DNA from: Streptomyces chrestomyceticus JCM 4735
Lineage (GTDB): Bacteria; Actinomycetota; Actinomycetes; Streptomycetales; Streptomycetaceae
Length of the DNA stretch: 64,000 bases
Direction: 5' to 3'
NCBI RefSeq assembly: GCF_003865135.1
Contig: NZ_BHZC01000001.1
Location: 3,472,001 to 3,536,000, forward strand
Shown: in pieces, positions 62,213 through 64,000 of the stretch
Layout of the letters: each line of letters starts with the position of its first letter
How positions within the stretch are numbered: position 1 is the stretch's first letter
The notes under the pieces: generated by a model
Database searches by the model: none
Told to the model about the DNA's origin: nothing
What the model saw: only the letters and a program-made list of their open reading frames with translations
Program-made: the position numbers and the translations under genes

Positions 62213-63121
62213 TTACGGCTTCGGCAGAACGCACCCCGCCCGCCCCAGGTCCAGCTTGTTGCCGGTCCCGAAGCAGTTGGGGATGGTGTAGATCTGCTGG
62301 GCGTAGTTGATGCCCTTGCGGACGGTGACCTTGCCGTTCTCGTCGATCTCGCACGGGTTGTTCATCGTGCAGCGGGCGCCGTCCTCGTTGCCCGTGTTGT
62401 TGATCGCGGTGACCTTGCCGGTGGCGTTGTCGATGACCGGCGAGCCGGACGTACCGCCGTACGTCTTGCAGGCGGAGGTGTAGCGGACCGAGTCCTTCAT
62501 GAGGTAACCGCCCTCCTTCAACTGCGGGACGAACCCGTCGATGTTGCAGGAGAAGGTCTTCTTCCAGTAACCGGACACGACGGTGATGCCCGCGCCCTTG
62601 GCCGGGTGGCTGGTGGCTATGTCCAGCGCCTTGATGCCGTAACGCTGCTTTATCTGGGCATAGGTGGAGGAAAGTTCGTAGAAGGACACGTCGGTGTCGG
62701 TCATCGTGCCGTAGACGACCTTGGTGGCGCGTACCGTGCCGAGGTTGCCGGCCGAGGCGTTCAGCACGGTGAAGCTGCGGCTGGAGGGCTGGTCGACGAC
62801 GACCTCGCCCGGGTCGGGCATGCCGCTCTCCAGACAGTGGCCGTTGGACATGACCAGGGCCGGGTCGTTGTCGGTCGAGGTGGGCATCCGGACGATCGAA
62901 CCCGAGCAGTTGCTGAGCGCGACCGTACCCGCGAAGTTCACGGCCTTGGGCTTCACCCGGACGTCCTGCACCGCCTGGGACTGCGCAGCCGCCGCGGCCT
63001 GCGCCGCGGTCGGGCCGGCCGCGTCCGCCGTCGTGGCGGCGCCGGCCGTGCCAGTGGCGCCGATGAGTGCCGTGGCGCTCAGGACGGCCGTGGCCAGGGC
63101 GCCGACGAGAGGTCTGTTCAT
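62213..63121 (-). CDS. Secreted trypsin-like serine protease
   Basis: Exported S1-family protease of 302 aa. A signal peptide (about 1-28, ending TAGAA) is followed by a short pro-region and the catalytic domain with His in SNGHC, Asp in DTDVSFYEL and Ser in YGGTSGSPVI. Several Cys are present and may form disulfides. The cleavage target is not known. ATG with GAGAGGACC upstream. Divergent from the carboxypeptidase gene. Confidence 0.87.
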   Translation of the reverse strand: MNRPLVGALATAVLSATALIGATGTAGAATTADAAGPTAAQAAAAAQSQAVQDVRVKPKAVNFAGTVALSNCSGSIVRMPTSTDNDPALVMSNGHCLESGMPDPGEVVVDQPSSRSFTVLNASAGNLGTVRATKVVYGTMTDTDVSFYELSSTYAQIKQRYGIKALDIATSHPAKGAGITVVSGYWKKTFSCNIDGFVPQLKEGGYLMKDSVRYTSACKTYGGTSGSPVIDNATGKVTAINNTGNEDGARCTMNNPCEIDENGKVTVRKGINYAQQIYTIPNCFGTGNKLDLGRAGCVLPKP

Positions 63122-63238
63122 GTGGGGGTCCTCTCACACTGGTGAGTCCGGCGTGGCGCCGGACTTGTCGTGCGCATTGTTGGTGCGGCACCGGCCGCTG
63201 GCAAGGATCTTCCGGAAACCCGGCGGAAATTGGCGTGT

Positions 63239-63252
63239 TTGCGTCAACGCAA
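63239..63252. promoter_or_regulatory. TTGCGT-CA-ACGCAA palindrome between two exoenzyme genes
   Basis: A perfect 6-bp inverted repeat with a 2-bp centre, midway between the divergent protease and carboxypeptidase genes. It could serve both promoters. Confidence 0.4.
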
Positions 63253-63325
63253 GCCATTGACCGAGCCATGCCAAGGCAAAACACTGACGCCGTCGCCAGC
63301 CTCACACCCCCACGGAGGTCACTCC

Positions 63326-64000
63326 ATGCGACCACGGTTACGCGGCAGACGGACCACCGTCCTCACCGCGCTCCTCTCCCTCGCACTGGCCGCACCCCTC
63401 GCCGCCCGCGCGGAGGACTCCCCTCGCCAGACCACTCCCACCGAGACCGCCGCGGCCGGCACCACGGCGGCCGACACCGGCACACCCCGCCAGTACGAGA
63501 TCACCGGCCTCACCACCGCGGACCGGCGCAGCGCCCTCGCCTCCACCGGCGTGTCCATCGACGAGGTGCACGGCCGCACCGTCGTCATCACCGCGGACAC
63601 CGCGCAGGCCGCCCTCGTACGCAAGCTCGGCCACCGGCTGCGGGCCCTGCCGGCGCCCCCGACGGGCACCGGCGACCGCGTCAAGGACTTCCCCTCCGGC
63701 TACGGCAAGTACCACAACAACGCCGAGGCCACCGCCGAGATCAACGCACTCGTCGCCAAGTACCCGGCCATCCTCGCCAAGCGCGTCATCGGCAAGACCT
63801 ACGAGGGCCGGGACATCCTCGCCCTCAAGCTCAGCAAGAACGTCGCCCAGGACGAGAACGAACCCGAGGTCCTCTTCACCGCGCACCAGCACGCGCGCGA
63901 ACACCTCACCGTCGAGATGGCCCTCTACCTGCTCAACGACTACACGTCCAAGTACGGCAGCGACCCGCGCGTCACCAAAATGCTCGACTCCCGTGAGATC
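63326..64000 (+). CDS. Secreted M14 zinc carboxypeptidase (5' part)
   Basis: First 225 residues of a secreted metallocarboxypeptidase; the gene runs off the end of the window. A signal peptide (MRPRLRGRRTT then LLSLALAAPLAARA) is followed by a propeptide-like region (about 40-120) and the M14 catalytic domain with the zinc motif HARE (His189, Glu192) in TAHQHAREHLTVEMALYLL. GGAGGT lies 7 nt before the ATG. Confidence 0.87.
   Translation, partial: MRPRLRGRRTTVLTALLSLALAAPLAARAEDSPRQTTPTETAAAGTTAADTGTPRQYEITGLTTADRRSALASTGVSIDEVHGRTVVITADTAQAALVRKLGHRLRALPAPPTGTGDRVKDFPSGYGKYHNNAEATAEINALVAKYPAILAKRVIGKTYEGRDILALKLSKNVAQDENEPEVLFTAHQHAREHLTVEMALYLLNDYTSKYGSDPRVTKMLDSREI

Overview
The window is a 64 kb stretch of high-GC actinobacterial chromosome, most likely Streptomyces. 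The evidence is the strong GC codon bias, a WhiB-like protein, an Lsr2 protein, a SpoIIE-type phosphatase with its own kinase-like domain, polyphosphate glucokinase, two fumarases of different classes, a Tad pilus locus with a Flp pilin, and a chitinase relic carrying a DasR-type operator. The gene order ppgK-ispH-xseA-xseB-glpX-wblI-fumB-fumC matches, in reverse, what I recall of the S. coelicolor SCO5040-SCO5060 region. No tRNA, rRNA, CRISPR array or insertion sequence was seen.

Layout. Positions 1-21.3 kb hold conserved housekeeping genes: ppgK, ispH, an amino-acid permease, xseA/xseB, a nitroreductase-family enzyme, glpX, wblI, a DUF1707 protein, the fumarase pair, a DUF402 protein, a methyltransferase, a PP2C phosphatase/kinase, catalase and a class A penicillin-binding protein. 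Positions 21.5-32.5 kb are accessory membrane systems: an SPFH-protein/ribbon-helix-helix operon, then two paralogous ABC exporter units separated by a PadR regulator. Positions 32.5-36 kb are the peroxide-response locus oxyR/ahpCD, here split by an lsr2-like gene. Positions 36-44.2 kb carry an alpha/beta-hydrolase membrane protein, an AI-2E exporter, a lysozyme-like secreted protein, PhoH, a cis-prenyltransferase and an aldo/keto reductase.

From 44.4 to 61.4 kb lies a Tad (type IVb pilus) locus: prepilin peptidase, DUF192, then OmpA-like protein, lipoprotein, TadG-like, Flp, TadC, TadB, TadA, two TadE-like pseudopilins, CpaE-like ATPase, CpaB-like protein and a zinc-ribbon protein. Between DUF192 and the OmpA gene sits a block (about 45.6-51.2 kb) unrelated to pili. 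It contains a Cmx-type MFS exporter with its TetR repressor, and a two-gene HEPN-like plus KGGVGR-motif double-NTPase unit. The latter is the best candidate in the window for a poorly described conflict or defence system. The last 2.5 kb hold a chitinase relic, a trypsin-like protease and the start of an M14 carboxypeptidase.

Several regulatory circuits can be read directly. They include a 37-bp OxyR-type box at ahpC, an iron-box-like site before the class I fumarase, matched TetR operators before the repressor and its exporter, and a shared motif before both the first ABC unit and padR. Several genes appear leaderless, with a -10 hexamer 6-7 nt before the start codon and no ribosome binding site.
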